This document shows, piece by piece, positions 8,804 through 17,848 of a stretch of DNA of 64,000 bases. The stretch lies in the NCBI RefSeq assembly GCF_023821985.2, contig NZ_CP098805.1, positions 2,046,001 to 2,110,000 of the forward strand, given 5' to 3'. The notes under the pieces are model-generated. The model ran no database searches, was not told the DNA's origin, and was given only the letters and a program-made list of their open reading frames with translations. The DNA is from Dyadobacter chenhuakuii. Its GTDB lineage: Bacteria; Bacteroidota; Bacteroidia; Cytophagales; Spirosomataceae. Numbering within the stretch: the stretch's first letter is position 1; each line of letters opens with the position of its first letter. A program made the position numbers and the translations under genes.

Positions 8804-11800
8804 TTAAAATTTTGCATTGATACCAAACATCCAGGTGCGAGCCTGTGGGAAATATCCCTGGTCGATACCCATTAACTTGGGGTCTGTCGATCCCATTTCA
8901 GGATCAAGTCCGCTGTATTTGGTAATGGTAAAAAGGTTTTGAGCGCCTACATACAACCTCACCTGCTTGGTCTTAACCTTTTGTAAAAGCCCTGCCGGAA
9001 GGCTGTAACCCAGCTGTAAGTTTTTCATCCGCATGTAAGATCCGTCTTCCACAAAATAAGAGGACACATTTGTGTTAAGACCTGCATTCTGCGAAATCTT
9101 ATAGTATTCATTGGTACTACCGGGGCCATTCCACGCTTTTTCAAGAAAGCCTTTGGGAGCATTGTACCAGCCTGTTCCGGCCTCGGTGTCGTAACGCAGA
9201 ATGTTCATGACGTCGTTTCCCTGCGAGCCCTGGATGAATGCACTCAGGTCGAATCCTTTGTAAGCTGCATTCAGCGTAAATCCATAGATGAAATCCGGCC
9301 ATGGGTTCCCGATTTTGGTGCGGTCGTCTGCATTGAGGATATTGTCACCATTAATGTTGCGGAAACGGATGTCGCCGGGCGAAGAAAGCCCTTTTTGCGG
9401 ACTTGCATTTACCTCGTCCTGTGTCTGGAAAATCCCGTCTGTCAGCCAGCCCAGGTAATAACCCACTGGCATGCCCTCTTCTGTTTTGCTGATCGTTTCA
9501 CCCAGGTGGGCTGTGGAATAGATCGGCTCTCCGCCGCCCAGTGTCGTTACTTTGTTGGTAAAAGTCGAGAAAGTTGCCTTGATGCCATACTGGAAATCAC
9601 CAACCGCATTGTCGTATCCAACTGCAAATTCCCAGCCTTTATTCACCATCTTTCCTGCATTCGACCAGGGTGAGTTGGGATATCCCAGCGTGGTCGGCAA
9701 TGGGACGATAAGGAGCATGTTGTCGATTGCCTTATTGAAATAATCAGCAGTGAAATTGATTTTACCATCAAGAAATGCAAGATCAAGACCCAGGTCAGTC
9801 TGCGTAGAGGTTTCCCACTGCAGCATAGCATTCCCTATGCTGCTCCGGCCTGCACCCAGGTAAGCGGTTGTATTGTTACCAAAGAGATAGCGGCCGTTGT
9901 TTCCATATGTCGAAAGATAGGCGCCGTTAGAAACATTCTGATTTCCAATCATACCATAGCTCGCCCGCAGCTTTCCGCTCGTCAGCCATTTCGGAGCGGC
10001 GTCTTTGATAAAGCTCTCCTGCGTGAAATTCCATGCGGCGGAAACGGAAGGGAAAGTCCCCCAGCGGTAATCTTTCGCAAAACGTGAAGTTCCGTCACGG
10101 CGTACATTGGCGGTCACAACGTAACGACCTCCATATGAATAGCTAACCCTTCCGAAGAATGAATTCAGCGCATTGGAATACGTGTAACCTGAGGCAGCCG
10201 GATTGATCGTGGCGGAGTTGATGATCCGCATATCCGGGTCGTTGTTAACCACGCCTTGCTTGGAAGCACCGTATTCGAGTCCTTTTGTCTGCTCTGCGGA
10301 TGTACCCACCAGCGCATTAACCCGGTGCTGTCCCCATATCTGATCAAAAGCCAGCGTATTTTCCCAGACAAAGTAATTGGACCAATACGAATAGTTGCTC
10401 ACCGTATTGTATGTGCTGTAATCATATCCGTTGAGATAATACTGCGGCGTAAATCCGTTCGACAATGCACGGTTAATGTCCAGGCCGAAATTACTCCTGA
10501 ATTTGAGCGGCTCGATGATTTTCACTTCCAGATTCGCGCCGCCTTTCAGACTGATCCCTTCCCAGATACTCTGACGCATTCTTTCGATCTGACCAACCGG
10601 GTTGGGCTTGTTTGAATAAAGTACACCTGCATATTTTGAAAAAGGATTGCTCGCATCGTAATTCTGCATGATCGTCTGGTAAAAAGCAGGGACATTGGTA
10701 AGGTTATCCCTGTAAACAGGCGTGATCGGATCGGCGGTCATGGCGCTGAAAATGGTCCCTGAAAAAGGATTATTCTCATCAATGTTGCGGCGGCTTTCGT
10801 ACACAACAGCAATGTTGCTTCCCAGCCGTACGCGTTCATTGATATCAGCATTCACATTGTTTCGCCACGAAATACGGCGATAGTCGGAGCCGCGCACGAT
10901 GCCTTTCTGATCCATATAACCTACCGATGAGGCAAAATCCACTTTCCTGCTTCCGCCCGATACCGTAATGTTATAGCTCTGCACCGGTGCGTTTTTCTGC
11001 GTGATGTATTTCCACCAGTCGGTGCCTTCCGGGCCTGTGTTGGCGCGTACAAATGCCAAAGCCTCGTCTTTCATCGCCGGGGAAATCGGAAGATTTACGC
11101 CCACGGCCTCAGCAGCGCGGTTTTTGTATGTGATAAACTCCTCTGCATTAAGCATCTGGGGACGCTTCCAGGGCGATTGCAGCCCGTAATAGCTGTCAAA
11201 AGAAACATTAACGGATTCGGATTTGCTGCCTCTTTTGGTCGTGATAATCACCAGGCCATTGGATGCACGCGATCCGTAAATAGCAGCAGCAGAAGCATCC
11301 TTGTGAATGTCCATCGTCTCGATGTCATTGGGATTAAGCCAGCCGATCCCGCTTTGGGGAAGGCCATCGACGATGTACAAGGGCTCATTTGAATTATTGA
11401 TCGAACCGATTCCGCGGATCCTCACCACACCGGCAGATCCCGGACTGCCGCTGCTTTGCGTCACCATTACCCCGGCTGCTTTTCCCTGCAATGCATCGGA
11501 TGCGGTACGAAGCGGCATATTCTGGATTTCGCTTCCGCCTACCGATGACACCGCGCCGGTAATATCTTTTTTGGAAACAGACCCGTAACCCACTACGACC
11601 ACTTCCGAAAGTGCTTTCGAATCCGCCGACAGCTTCATATCCATGACCGATCTGCCTTCCACGGGAAGTTCCGAGGAAAGGTAGCCGATGAAAGAAAACA
11701 CAAGCGTTCCGTCCTCAGGAACATTGGACAGCGTGTAATGACCTGTGTTATCGGTCGTTGTGCCGTTGCTTGTATTCTTGATAATGATGCTTGCTCCCGG

Positions 11801-12301
11801 CAATGGCTCACCTGTGACCGCATCAGCAACGACGCCCGACACTGTCAATGCTGCCAAATCGGCTCTGGTACCGCGTGCGGAAGCCACTGCATTGGATTGG
11901 GAATGCTGAATGCGCGAAGTCTTCTGATCCTTTTCCGATTGCTGCCCTTCCCTGTCTTCAATTTCTTCTTTGGTGTAAATTACATAGAAGTTGTCTCTCA
12001 ATTTCCGGAAGGCCAGCTTGTTCGGTTCCAGAATCCTTTTCAGGTAAGATTCGAGGGATGAAGCTTTTCCCGAGTCCTTAATTGTAATACCGGCTACGTA
12101 CCCGGAATTGTACAGAAAAGAAACATTGAATTGCTTTTCCAGGTCCCTCAGTTTACTTTCCAGCGTGACGGCTTGCTCCGGGTTACTTTTTGGAGCATTG
12201 ACATTGTCCACGCGCGAGAGCGCAACGGACTGCGCGGTTACTTGCGGCAGGAAGCAACTGCAAAGCGCAAAAAGTTTGAGTGTAATAATTAATCGTTTCA
12301 T
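8804..12301 (-). CDS. SusC/RagA TonB-linked outer membrane protein with N-terminal STN domain
   Basis: About 1165 residues from the ATG at 12299-12301, which opens a good signal peptide (MKRLIITLKLFALCSCFLPQ). The order is: STN/secretin-like domain (ESKLRDLEKQFNVSFLYNS; about residues 40-110), a carboxypeptidase-regulatory-like domain (GVVADAVTGEPLPGASIII), a TonB-box/plug region (EVVVVGYGSVSKKDITGAV; RIRGIGSINNSNEPLYIVDG), then the barrel with a typical aromatic-ended C-terminus. The frame is open up to an ATG at 12409, giving 36 extra residues with no signal-peptide character. The STN domain fits control through the adjacent FecR and ECF sigma genes. It pairs with the SusD gene downstream for TonB-driven import. 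Confidence 0.93.
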   Translation of the reverse strand: MKRLIITLKLFALCSCFLPQVTAQSVALSRVDNVNAPKSNPEQAVTLESKLRDLEKQFNVSFLYNSGYVAGITIKDSGKASSLESYLKRILEPNKLAFRKLRDNFYVIYTKEEIEDREGQQSEKDQKTSRIQHSQSNAVASARGTRADLAALTVSGVVADAVTGEPLPGASIIIKNTSNGTTTDNTGHYTLSNVPEDGTLVFSFIGYLSSELPVEGRSVMDMKLSADSKALSEVVVVGYGSVSKKDITGAVSSVGGSEIQNMPLRTASDALQGKAAGVMVTQSSGSPGSAGVVRIRGIGSINNSNEPLYIVDGLPQSGIGWLNPNDIETMDIHKDASAAAIYGSRASNGLVIITTKRGSKSESVNVSFDSYYGLQSPWKRPQMLNAEEFITYKNRAAEAVGVNLPISPAMKDEALAFVRANTGPEGTDWWKYITQKNAPVQSYNITVSGGSRKVDFASSVGYMDQKGIVRGSDYRRISWRNNVNADINERVRLGSNIAVVYESRRNIDENNPFSGTIFSAMTADPITPVYRDNLTNVPAFYQTIMQNYDASNPFSKYAGVLYSNKPNPVGQIERMRQSIWEGISLKGGANLEVKIIEPLKFRSNFGLDINRALSNGFTPQYYLNGYDYSTYNTVSNYSYWSNYFVWENTLAFDQIWGQHRVNALVGTSAEQTKGLEYGASKQGVVNNDPDMRIINSATINPAASGYTYSNALNSFFGRVSYSYGGRYVVTANVRRDGTSRFAKDYRWGTFPSVSAAWNFTQESFIKDAAPKWLTSGKLRASYGMIGNQNVSNGAYLSTYGNNGRYLFGNNTTAYLGAGRSSIGNAMLQWETSTQTDLGLDLAFLDGKINFTADYFNKAIDNMLLIVPLPTTLGYPNSPWSNAGKMVNKGWEFAVGYDNAVGDFQYGIKATFSTFTNKVTTLGGGEPIYSTAHLGETISKTEEGMPVGYYLGWLTDGIFQTQDEVNASPQKGLSSPGDIRFRNINGDNILNADDRTKIGNPWPDFIYGFTLNAAYKGFDLSAFIQGSQGNDVMNILRYDTEAGTGWYNAPKGFLEKAWNGPGSTNEYYKISQNAGLNTNVSSYFVEDGSYMRMKNLQLGYSLPAGLLQKVKTKQVRLYVGAQNLFTITKYSGLDPEMGSTDPKLMGIDQGYFPQARTWMFGINAKF

Positions 12302-12453
12302 AGGCAAAGGCTGTAAAAGGGTTTGTTTTAAGTAAGGAATCTGTTCAATCACAAGCATATAATTCTGCGTTGTGAATGTATAGTAACATTTCCTCCACCC
12401 TACCGCCATTTCAGCGTGAAATTTTTAAAAAATAAGTGCGGTAACGGGCCTGC

Positions 12454-13428
12454 TTATCTTTTCCGATCTGTAATTGTTAATACTTTTCCGTTCCGGGCTA
12501 TGATAACGCCCGACGCTTCGGCGATGCCCTGGATCAGGATTTCAATGTTGTCTGTCGGCACCGAGCCGGTAATTTTGCGGGTAAGCAATTCGGGCGTCTC
12601 CGCTTGTATTTTGAAGTCGTAAGTGTCTTCCAGGATCAGCGACACATCTTGCAGGGTAGTATTATTAAAAATCAGCTTATGCTCCTTCCAGGCTGAGTAT
12701 ACGGACGTTTCCACGCTTTCCCGGACATAGTCGGAAGGATTACCGGCGAATTTCACCATTTCCCCGGGCTTCATAATCAGCGTTTCATTTTCCTCATCAT
12801 TCAAATTGCACTGCACTTTACCCTGGTCGAGGACAATGCGCGTTCCACTTTTTCGGTTGGCTACGGTAAACTGTGTTCCCAGGACATCCAGGCTAAAATC
12901 TTCCCCGGTACGGACCCGAAATTTCCGGTTGTCTTTGGTATGGATTACTTTGAAATAGGCTTCGCCTTTCAGGTTAATTTCGCGAAGCTGTTCGTTCCCC
13001 CAGTTTGAACGATAAGTAATTTCTGAGTTCCCATTCAGCGTCACTTCCGAGCCATCCGGCAGCATTACAGTGCGCACCTGGCCGTAACCCGTTTGTTCCC
13101 TGATCAATCCAGTCAGGCTGAAATAATAGTATAAACCTCCACCCGCCATAACAACAAGCAGAATAGAAGCTGCAACCCGCAGCATTCTTGTAAATAATGT
13201 ACGTCTTTGCGATTGGATCGGGTGCAGATTTTCCTGTTCTAATGCAGTTTGGATTTTTTCAAACATTTTCGCTTCCAGGGCAGGCAATGCACTTTCCGAC
13301 AGGCGTTCGGTGAAATCGGGCTGGCTTTCGTAAGTCATATACCATGCTTCCAGCTCCGCCTGTTCTTCGTCGGAAGCTATCCCTACTCCCTGTCTTTCCA
13401 ATAAATATTGTAACCGCTCCCTATTCAT
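12454..13428 (-). CDS. FecR family anti-sigma regulator
   Basis: 324 residues. The N-terminal cytoplasmic part (QYLLERQGVGIASDEEQAEL) binds sigma in this family. One transmembrane helix lies near residues 85-105 (VAASILLVVMAGGGLYYYF). The periplasmic FecR domain has the classical motifs GQVRTVMLPDGSEVTLNGNS, REINLKGEAYFKV and VLGTQFTVANR, followed by a DUF4974-like C-terminal domain (LIFNNTTLQDVSLILEDTY). It sits between the ECF sigma gene (about 82 bases upstream) and the STN-bearing SusC, the standard layout for cell-surface signalling. Confidence 0.95.
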   Translation of the reverse strand: MNRERLQYLLERQGVGIASDEEQAELEAWYMTYESQPDFTERLSESALPALEAKMFEKIQTALEQENLHPIQSQRRTLFTRMLRVAASILLVVMAGGGLYYYFSLTGLIREQTGYGQVRTVMLPDGSEVTLNGNSEITYRSNWGNEQLREINLKGEAYFKVIHTKDNRKFRVRTGEDFSLDVLGTQFTVANRKSGTRIVLDQGKVQCNLNDEENETLIMKPGEMVKFAGNPSDYVRESVETSVYSAWKEHKLIFNNTTLQDVSLILEDTYDFKIQAETPELLTRKITGSVPTDNIEILIQGIAEASGVIIARNGKVLTITDRKR

Positions 13429-13510
13429 TGATGATCAAACTTCTTTAATAGTTGTTAGTAACATTCAAGCCTGACTTCCGTCATTTAATCCCTGCTTTTT
13501 TTAGCATAAC

Positions 13511-14068
13511 CTACTCAAACCCGCTCTCTGCCAGCAAGATGAGGATCAATATGAAATCTTTCAAACTGGCCCGGATGATCTTGATCGCCTTGCCCATCTG
13601 CTTTTCCACGGTATCCACGGGAATATTTAATTGCAATGAAATTTCTTTATAGCTCAGGTTTTCACGACGGCTGAGCTGATATACTTTTTTGATCTTTTCG
13701 GGCAGATTTTCGATGCTTCTGGCCAATGCGCCGGCAAGCTCGTCGTAGTACAGGCTGTCTTCAATGTAATTTTTTTCAATCTCCTGGGTGTTAGTGAGAT
13801 GGTCCAGATACGCATTACGGATTTTTCTGGAACGGATGAGGTTGTATATACGGTAACGAAGTGCACCGAAGAGATAGGCTTCCATTGACACCGTAATGAC
13901 AAGCGTTTCCCGTTTCTCCCAGATGTCGATAAAAATCTCCTGGATAATTTCTTCGCATTCCTCTCTTAACAGCAAGCGTTTGTAAGCCGAATCGAACAAT
14001 CGCCGCCAATACTTTTTATAAAGCTCGGCAAAAGCATTCCTGTCGCCCTGCCGCAAACGGTAAAGCAA
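13511..14068 (-). CDS. ECF-type RNA polymerase sigma factor
   Basis: About 185 residues with sigma region 2 (RNAFAELYKKYWRRLFDSAY; EIIQEIFIDIWEKRE) and region 4 (LPEKIKKVYQLSRRENLSYK then a helix-turn-helix EISLQLNIPVDTVEKQMGKA). This is the sigma family that pairs with FecR in Bacteroidota, and the FecR gene is the next one downstream. No ATG fits: the frame is open upstream to a stop near 14122, and TTG at 14066-14068 is the most reasonable start. Only about 54 bases separate it from the DUF4198 gene upstream, so the two may be cotranscribed. Likely targets are the SusC/SusD genes downstream. Confidence 0.92.
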   Translation of the reverse strand: MLYRLRQGDRNAFAELYKKYWRRLFDSAYKRLLLREECEEIIQEIFIDIWEKRETLVITVSMEAYLFGALRYRIYNLIRSRKIRNAYLDHLTNTQEIEKNYIEDSLYYDELAGALARSIENLPEKIKKVYQLSRRENLSYKEISLQLNIPVDTVEKQMGKAIKIIRASLKDFILILILLAESGFE

Positions 14069-14122
14069 ATCTTCTTCTTGCCGGTGAGGGTTGTCTGGAT
14101 CGATGATGCAGGTGATATCTCT

Positions 14123-14929
14123 TTATTCCTGAAAGCCAAATGTATAGCTTCCCCAGTAGCTTTGCCAGTCGGCTTGCTTCGGGTCGTTGCTGGGAACCAT
14201 GTGCACGGTGCTAATCATCCATTTTCCATTTTGATCTATTGAAAAACTTGCATTGCCGTCTTTGTCACTTCTAATGGATTCATGCGTGGTTTTTCCTTTC
14301 ACCTTATGCCAGGCCAGCACCAGTGCATTCCGCAATGGCTTGTTACCAAAGAGCACCTTAAAAGTGACCGAACCTTTTGTTGACTGCGCATAAGGGTGTT
14401 TGGCAGGGATGATTTCAAGCTGCATGCCCGTGTTGATGGCGTAAGTTTCATCGGTTGGTTTTCCTACCTGGATCAATGTCTTCACGCACCGCTGATACAT
14501 TTCCCTTCCCGCTTTCAAAGTATCATTTCGTTGCTGCCGAAGCTTCGCGACGTGATCCAGACCTTCGGTACGGAGATAATCATTGAATTGCAAGGCTTCG
14601 AGCTCGATGAATTTGCTGGTGTTATTGAAGGCGATCAGGTGACTGCCTTCCGTAGAAAAGCTTAAATCGAGACTACTCAGACTATCCCCATATACCTGAC
14701 TGCGGATATCCTCCTTCTTACCCTGAGCGAAATGGTCCAGCTTAACAATCTTATATTTATGCCCGTTCGAATGTTCCCCCGTGTAGTCTTCCCCCACCAT
14801 CAGGTCAATGCGGACTTTTTCATTCTTTTCGAGCCAGAATTTCACAGGCTCCAGCCAGAATTCATGTGCAAATGCAAGCGAGCAAAAAAGCAGTAAGCTG
14901 CTTAGGGGAAGGAGTTTCTTGATCTTCAT
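14123..14929 (-). CDS. DUF4198 domain-containing exported protein
   Basis: 268 residues with a clear signal peptide (LLPLSSLLLFCSLAFA) followed at once by HEFWLEPVKFWLEKNEKVRI, the mark of DUF4198/nickel-uptake-associated periplasmic proteins. The end has an Ig-like strand block (KGSVTFKVLFGNKPLRNALV; KDGNASFSIDQNGKWMIS). Some family members sit in metal (Ni/Co) uptake loci, but no transporter is next to this one. The N-terminal His after the signal cleavage site could be a metal ligand (inference). It is the first gene after a strong terminator hairpin and lies directly upstream of the ECF sigma gene. Confidence 0.8.
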   Translation of the reverse strand: MKIKKLLPLSSLLLFCSLAFAHEFWLEPVKFWLEKNEKVRIDLMVGEDYTGEHSNGHKYKIVKLDHFAQGKKEDIRSQVYGDSLSSLDLSFSTEGSHLIAFNNTSKFIELEALQFNDYLRTEGLDHVAKLRQQRNDTLKAGREMYQRCVKTLIQVGKPTDETYAINTGMQLEIIPAKHPYAQSTKGSVTFKVLFGNKPLRNALVLAWHKVKGKTTHESIRSDKDGNASFSIDQNGKWMISTVHMVPSNDPKQADWQSYWGSYTFGFQE

Positions 14930-14958
14930 ATAAATTTGTATAAACCATAAAATAACAA

Positions 14959-14999
14959 CAAAAAGCCCGAAGGAATCTTTATTCCTCCGGGCTTTTTTG
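14959..14999 (-). terminator. Intrinsic terminator (read leftward, possibly in both directions)
   Basis: AAAAAGCCCG...CGGGCTTTTTT forms a long GC-rich hairpin extended by AGGAAT/ATTCCT and flanked by A and T runs. On the reverse strand it lies just after the stop of the truncated Gfo/Idh/MocA reading frame, of which it is probably the original terminator. Confidence 0.85.
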
Positions 15000-15009
15000 T
15001 TGAAATAAG

Positions 15010-15159
15010 CTAAACAGTAGGCTTCCAGCCGTTCTCATACTCTCGGGACCACAGCTTTTGCGCATCCTTATCTCCGATAATGTGACCATTTTGCGGGTCT
15101 ATTTTCAGATCCCGGCCTACGCGCCAGGCAATGTTGCCGAGCTGCCTTACGGGCTTCAC
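15010..15159 (-). pseudogene. 3' stub of a Gfo/Idh/MocA-family oxidoreductase
   Basis: The reverse strand reads KPVRQLGNIAWRVGRDLKID and then PQNGHIIGDKDAQKLWSREY followed by ENGWKPTV and a stop at 15010-15012. This matches the conserved C-terminal tail of secreted Gfo/Idh/MocA oxidoreductases of Bacteroidota ('LGNIAYRLGR.L.FDP...F.GD.EAN.LL.R.YR'). No start codon, Rossmann domain or other upstream part is present: upstream of about 15159 the sequence is the end of the GT14 gene in another frame. A terminator follows the stub. I read it as what remains of an intact gene after replacement or deletion. The tail motif is recognised from memory, not from a search. Confidence 0.7.
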
Positions 15160-16076
15160 TAAGCAAATTTCCTATCCAGAAAATCCAGGATTTCAGTTTC
15201 GAAGTCGCAGTCAAACTTACGGGCTAGCAAGTCTCCGGATTGTAATAAGCTATCGATATCGCTCATATTAAGCGGGACCGGATATAATTCAGATGCGCGT
15301 TTCCAATGGCAAAATGTAAAATTGTTATTGATAATGGGCCCGCGTTCTTCTTCATTGGCATTTAACAAAAGTGTATGAAAGAAGTGCTCTTCCGCGAGGC
15401 ATGTGCTTTTAAAATAAGTGGTATAATCCGGTTCTGCATTTATACGGTCAATCAAAAACCTAACCGCCTTTTTAGTAAATCTCATCCAGTTCGACCCAAA
15501 GTAAAGTTGCCTGTCCCCTGGAATAATCCTTGGAAGAGGATATTTCCCCGATATATTCAGGACTTCATTAATAAGTCTTTTGGATAAGGCTTTGCTGGAA
15601 TAGGGATAAACAATTTTCTTTTTAAGGGGAAGCTTTACATGATATTTTGTGACACGATCAGAAACATGCGGATTTAATTCCGAAGTCACTGGCACGTTTT
15701 GAACAAAACTCGATTCCCGGTGATTATGTAGGAAATTAATCAGATCAGCATTATTGCAAAGTAAATAATCCTGACCACTTAATATGATTAAATGATCATA
15801 TCCATATCCACTGTCATCTATGGCTTTGATTCCTTCAATATTTGCCTGCACAAACGGAAACCAACCCCAGTCCCCATTGAATCTATTTTTGATAAAATAC
15901 ACATTTTCCAGTCCTGAAAGCTCTTTGACAAAATGAGCTGCATCTGCTTTTGCATCCACGTGAATCCAGAATGCACTTCCCTCAAATTGAAGCCGTTCAA
16001 TAAGCCTGCGCACTTGTTTTGGTAGCTTGTGCACCAATAGTAAATATGCAACTTTATAGCTTTGGCAGGTAACCAT
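15159..16076 (-). CDS. GT14 family (core-2/I-branching-like) glycosyltransferase
   Basis: 305 residues. Signatures of the Branch/GT14 family: YLLLVHKLPKQVRRLIERL at the N-terminus, FWIHVDAKAD, a central HLIILSGQDYLL, then LYFGSNWMRFTKKAVRFL and LAEEHFFHTLLLNA. Bacterial members transfer sugars, often GlcNAc, onto surface or exopolysaccharides; donor and acceptor are unknown here. There is no membrane segment. It follows the PhyH-like gene by 15 bases and is probably cotranscribed with it. Its stop codon falls exactly at the junction with the oxidoreductase stub, so its last residues may have been set by the recombination. The local sequence is visibly more A/T-rich than the flanking genes. 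Confidence 0.85.
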   Translation of the reverse strand: MVTCQSYKVAYLLLVHKLPKQVRRLIERLQFEGSAFWIHVDAKADAAHFVKELSGLENVYFIKNRFNGDWGWFPFVQANIEGIKAIDDSGYGYDHLIILSGQDYLLCNNADLINFLHNHRESSFVQNVPVTSELNPHVSDRVTKYHVKLPLKKKIVYPYSSKALSKRLINEVLNISGKYPLPRIIPGDRQLYFGSNWMRFTKKAVRFLIDRINAEPDYTTYFKSTCLAEEHFFHTLLLNANEEERGPIINNNFTFCHWKRASELYPVPLNMSDIDSLLQSGDLLARKFDCDFETEILDFLDRKFA

Positions 16077-16091
16077 ATCCTGTTACAAGTT

Positions 16092-17051
16092 TCATCTATT
16101 GATCATTTTCCTGGCCCATTGCCGGAAGTTGGCGGGGATCAGCTTTCGCATAATTCCTTCCGGCAAATACAGTTTGTAGGAGTAGCCAACGTATTTAATC
16201 GGGGTTCCTAAATAATTGCTCTGAACCTCTTTCCCGGTTGATATATCCATGACCTTTTGTATTGATATCCTTTCCAAAGCCATGTCTGTTTTCATCGGCC
16301 TGTAATAGGCGCAATTTTCAAAATAAAAGTGATTTACCTGCGTATATCTTGTTGAGCCCGGCACCGTAATTTTTTCTCCTCCATGCAGCAGGTTTGCCGA
16401 CCAGATTAATGCCTGGCCTTTCTTTAAATTCAGCACTTTCTTTTCTAAATGTTTCTGCACCACCAGCTGCTCAATGAAGTCTTCATAACGTGCATAATAA
16501 TTGGCAAGCATATCCTCAATGGATTCGCTGGTTGAACCTTTAATCCCTAAAATGGAGAGGTCATAAAAAGGCAACCGATGGCTTGCGGGATAATAGTGAA
16601 GCGGCCCGTTTCCATCATGAACATCCTCCAAAGCTACCCACACACCGGCTAGATAACGCTCCGGAACAGAATTGAAGTGAATTGAATCACTATGCGTCCG
16701 CTGCTGACTTCCCGTTGAAAAGTTGAGCGTTTGAAATGGAATAGGTCTTCGTCCGTACAGTATCTGTAATATTTCTAAAACCCGGGGAGCAGTCGCGATT
16801 TCTTTGACTGCGTCATGATCTTTCCAGGAATCCTGGAGGCGGTTTGTATTATGTGTTGCAAAGTCGGGTTTTACCTGATCAATGGCCCGATCTATTAAAG
16901 CATCGTCGATCTGCGGGTCGATAATTACATAACCATATTCGGAGTAGAAACGGATCATTTCCTTCGTTTCTTTATCAAAATCTGCCCTATCGAGCTCTGC
17001 CTCAAAAAAGGGGGATTCCACCCAGGGAATCTGCATTTGTAAAGAGGACAT
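16092..17051 (-). CDS. Phytanoyl-CoA dioxygenase (PhyH) family protein
   Basis: 319 residues with the Fe(II)/2-oxoglutarate dioxygenase facial triad visible: QQRTHSDSIHFN supplies the HxD pair, and the distal His is in QALIWSANLLHGG, followed by the 2-oxoglutarate-binding Arg in GSTRYTQVNHFYF. GVWVALEDVHDGNGPLHYYP is the usual central strand. The family hydroxylates lipids, sugars and secondary metabolites; the neighbouring glycosyltransferase suggests that a glycan or its precursor could be the substrate (inference). It starts with ATG after a long A/T-rich region and is the promoter-proximal gene of a two-gene unit. Confidence 0.88.
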   Translation of the reverse strand: MSSLQMQIPWVESPFFEAELDRADFDKETKEMIRFYSEYGYVIIDPQIDDALIDRAIDQVKPDFATHNTNRLQDSWKDHDAVKEIATAPRVLEILQILYGRRPIPFQTLNFSTGSQQRTHSDSIHFNSVPERYLAGVWVALEDVHDGNGPLHYYPASHRLPFYDLSILGIKGSTSESIEDMLANYYARYEDFIEQLVVQKHLEKKVLNLKKGQALIWSANLLHGGEKITVPGSTRYTQVNHFYFENCAYYRPMKTDMALERISIQKVMDISTGKEVQSNYLGTPIKYVGYSYKLYLPEGIMRKLIPANFRQWARKMINR

Positions 17052-17341
17052 ATGATTATGTAGAAAAGGTGTTTCTTAGTTCCGACTATTTAGTTACCGT
17101 TAATGAATCTAAACTTCTTTCCGGCAAAAGCCCCGGAACTATTCTACTATAAATCGTTTTGCAATCTCTCAGATCTGATCAAATGTATTATCAAATATAT
17201 TTATTGTATCTTATGGTTACCAGAAAATATTTACAAATAATTCAAATTTACCGTTAAGTAAATTTATTTTAATTTATCAAATGTAATGTTTGGTTTTTAA
17301 TTAAAATACGGGGTGCTGAACACGAAAGAATTAAGGCTCTT
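17052..17341. other. A/T-rich intergenic region with several promoter-like motifs, no gene
   Basis: No plausible reading frame is present. On the reverse strand, facing the PhyH gene, TAnnTTTG matches occur at 17180-17187, 17192-17199, 17243-17250 and 17278-17285; the sequence ATCAAATGTA is repeated at 17178 and 17276. None has an ideally spaced TTG and the region is A/T-rich, so chance matches are likely and I cannot say which is used. Confidence 0.4.
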
Positions 17342-17770
17342 TTACTGCCGGATAAATTTAAGCTTCATATTTACGGGCTTACAATAGGTCAGAATCATTT
17401 CATCTCCTGTTTGCTCAATATCCCATGTGGCGCAGCCAATACAATCAACAGTCATACAAACATTATTGACCGGTACTTCTGCCTTCGGTTTTACTTCAAA
17501 CAGCACGCCATTCACATAGTATGCATCCGGTGGGCAGCATATAGGCAAACCTTTTCCATCGAGTACCACTCCATCGAACCTGAAACTGATATAAGTCGGT
17601 TCGCCATCGACAGGGATCCAAACTTTTTTCTCATCGACCGTTTTCTCGTAAGCGGTCTGTTTCCAGGTGTCCGCAATGGTTGCAATTTCAGGTTGTGGTT
17701 CGGGATCATCCTCTTTACACGCAACCAAAGTAAGGGAGATCATCAGGGCAAAGAATAGCTTTTTCATCAT
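17342..17770 (-). CDS. Hypothetical lipoprotein with cysteine-rich body
   Basis: 142 residues. The signal peptide ends in a clear lipobox (SLTLVAC) followed by an acidic/proline linker (KEDDPEPQPE). The rest is a small beta-rich domain of the lipocalin-like type (DTWKQTAYEKTV... and a closing MILTYCKPVNMKLKFIRQ), unusual for its cysteines: PICCPPDAYY, NNVCMTVDCIGCATW and ILTYC. These could form disulfides in the periplasm. I do not recognise the family. The neighbour upstream on the same strand is the EreA/ChaN-like gene, 78 bases away. Confidence 0.7.
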   Translation of the reverse strand: MMKKLFFALMISLTLVACKEDDPEPQPEIATIADTWKQTAYEKTVDEKKVWIPVDGEPTYISFRFDGVVLDGKGLPICCPPDAYYVNGVLFEVKPKAEVPVNNVCMTVDCIGCATWDIEQTGDEMILTYCKPVNMKLKFIRQ

Positions 17771-17848
17771 GTATGGGCTTTTCTTTAAGGATGCTGTTTG
17801 AGCCTTTTTGGTTGGAACACCTGTGAGGTGGTTGGGCAGATTAGTTAG

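Noticed and set aside
12302..12409. A longer SusC start (MAVGWRKCYY...)
   Set aside because: The extra 36 residues lack signal-peptide character and would bury the clear signal that begins at 12301. It is noted in the entry as an alternative.
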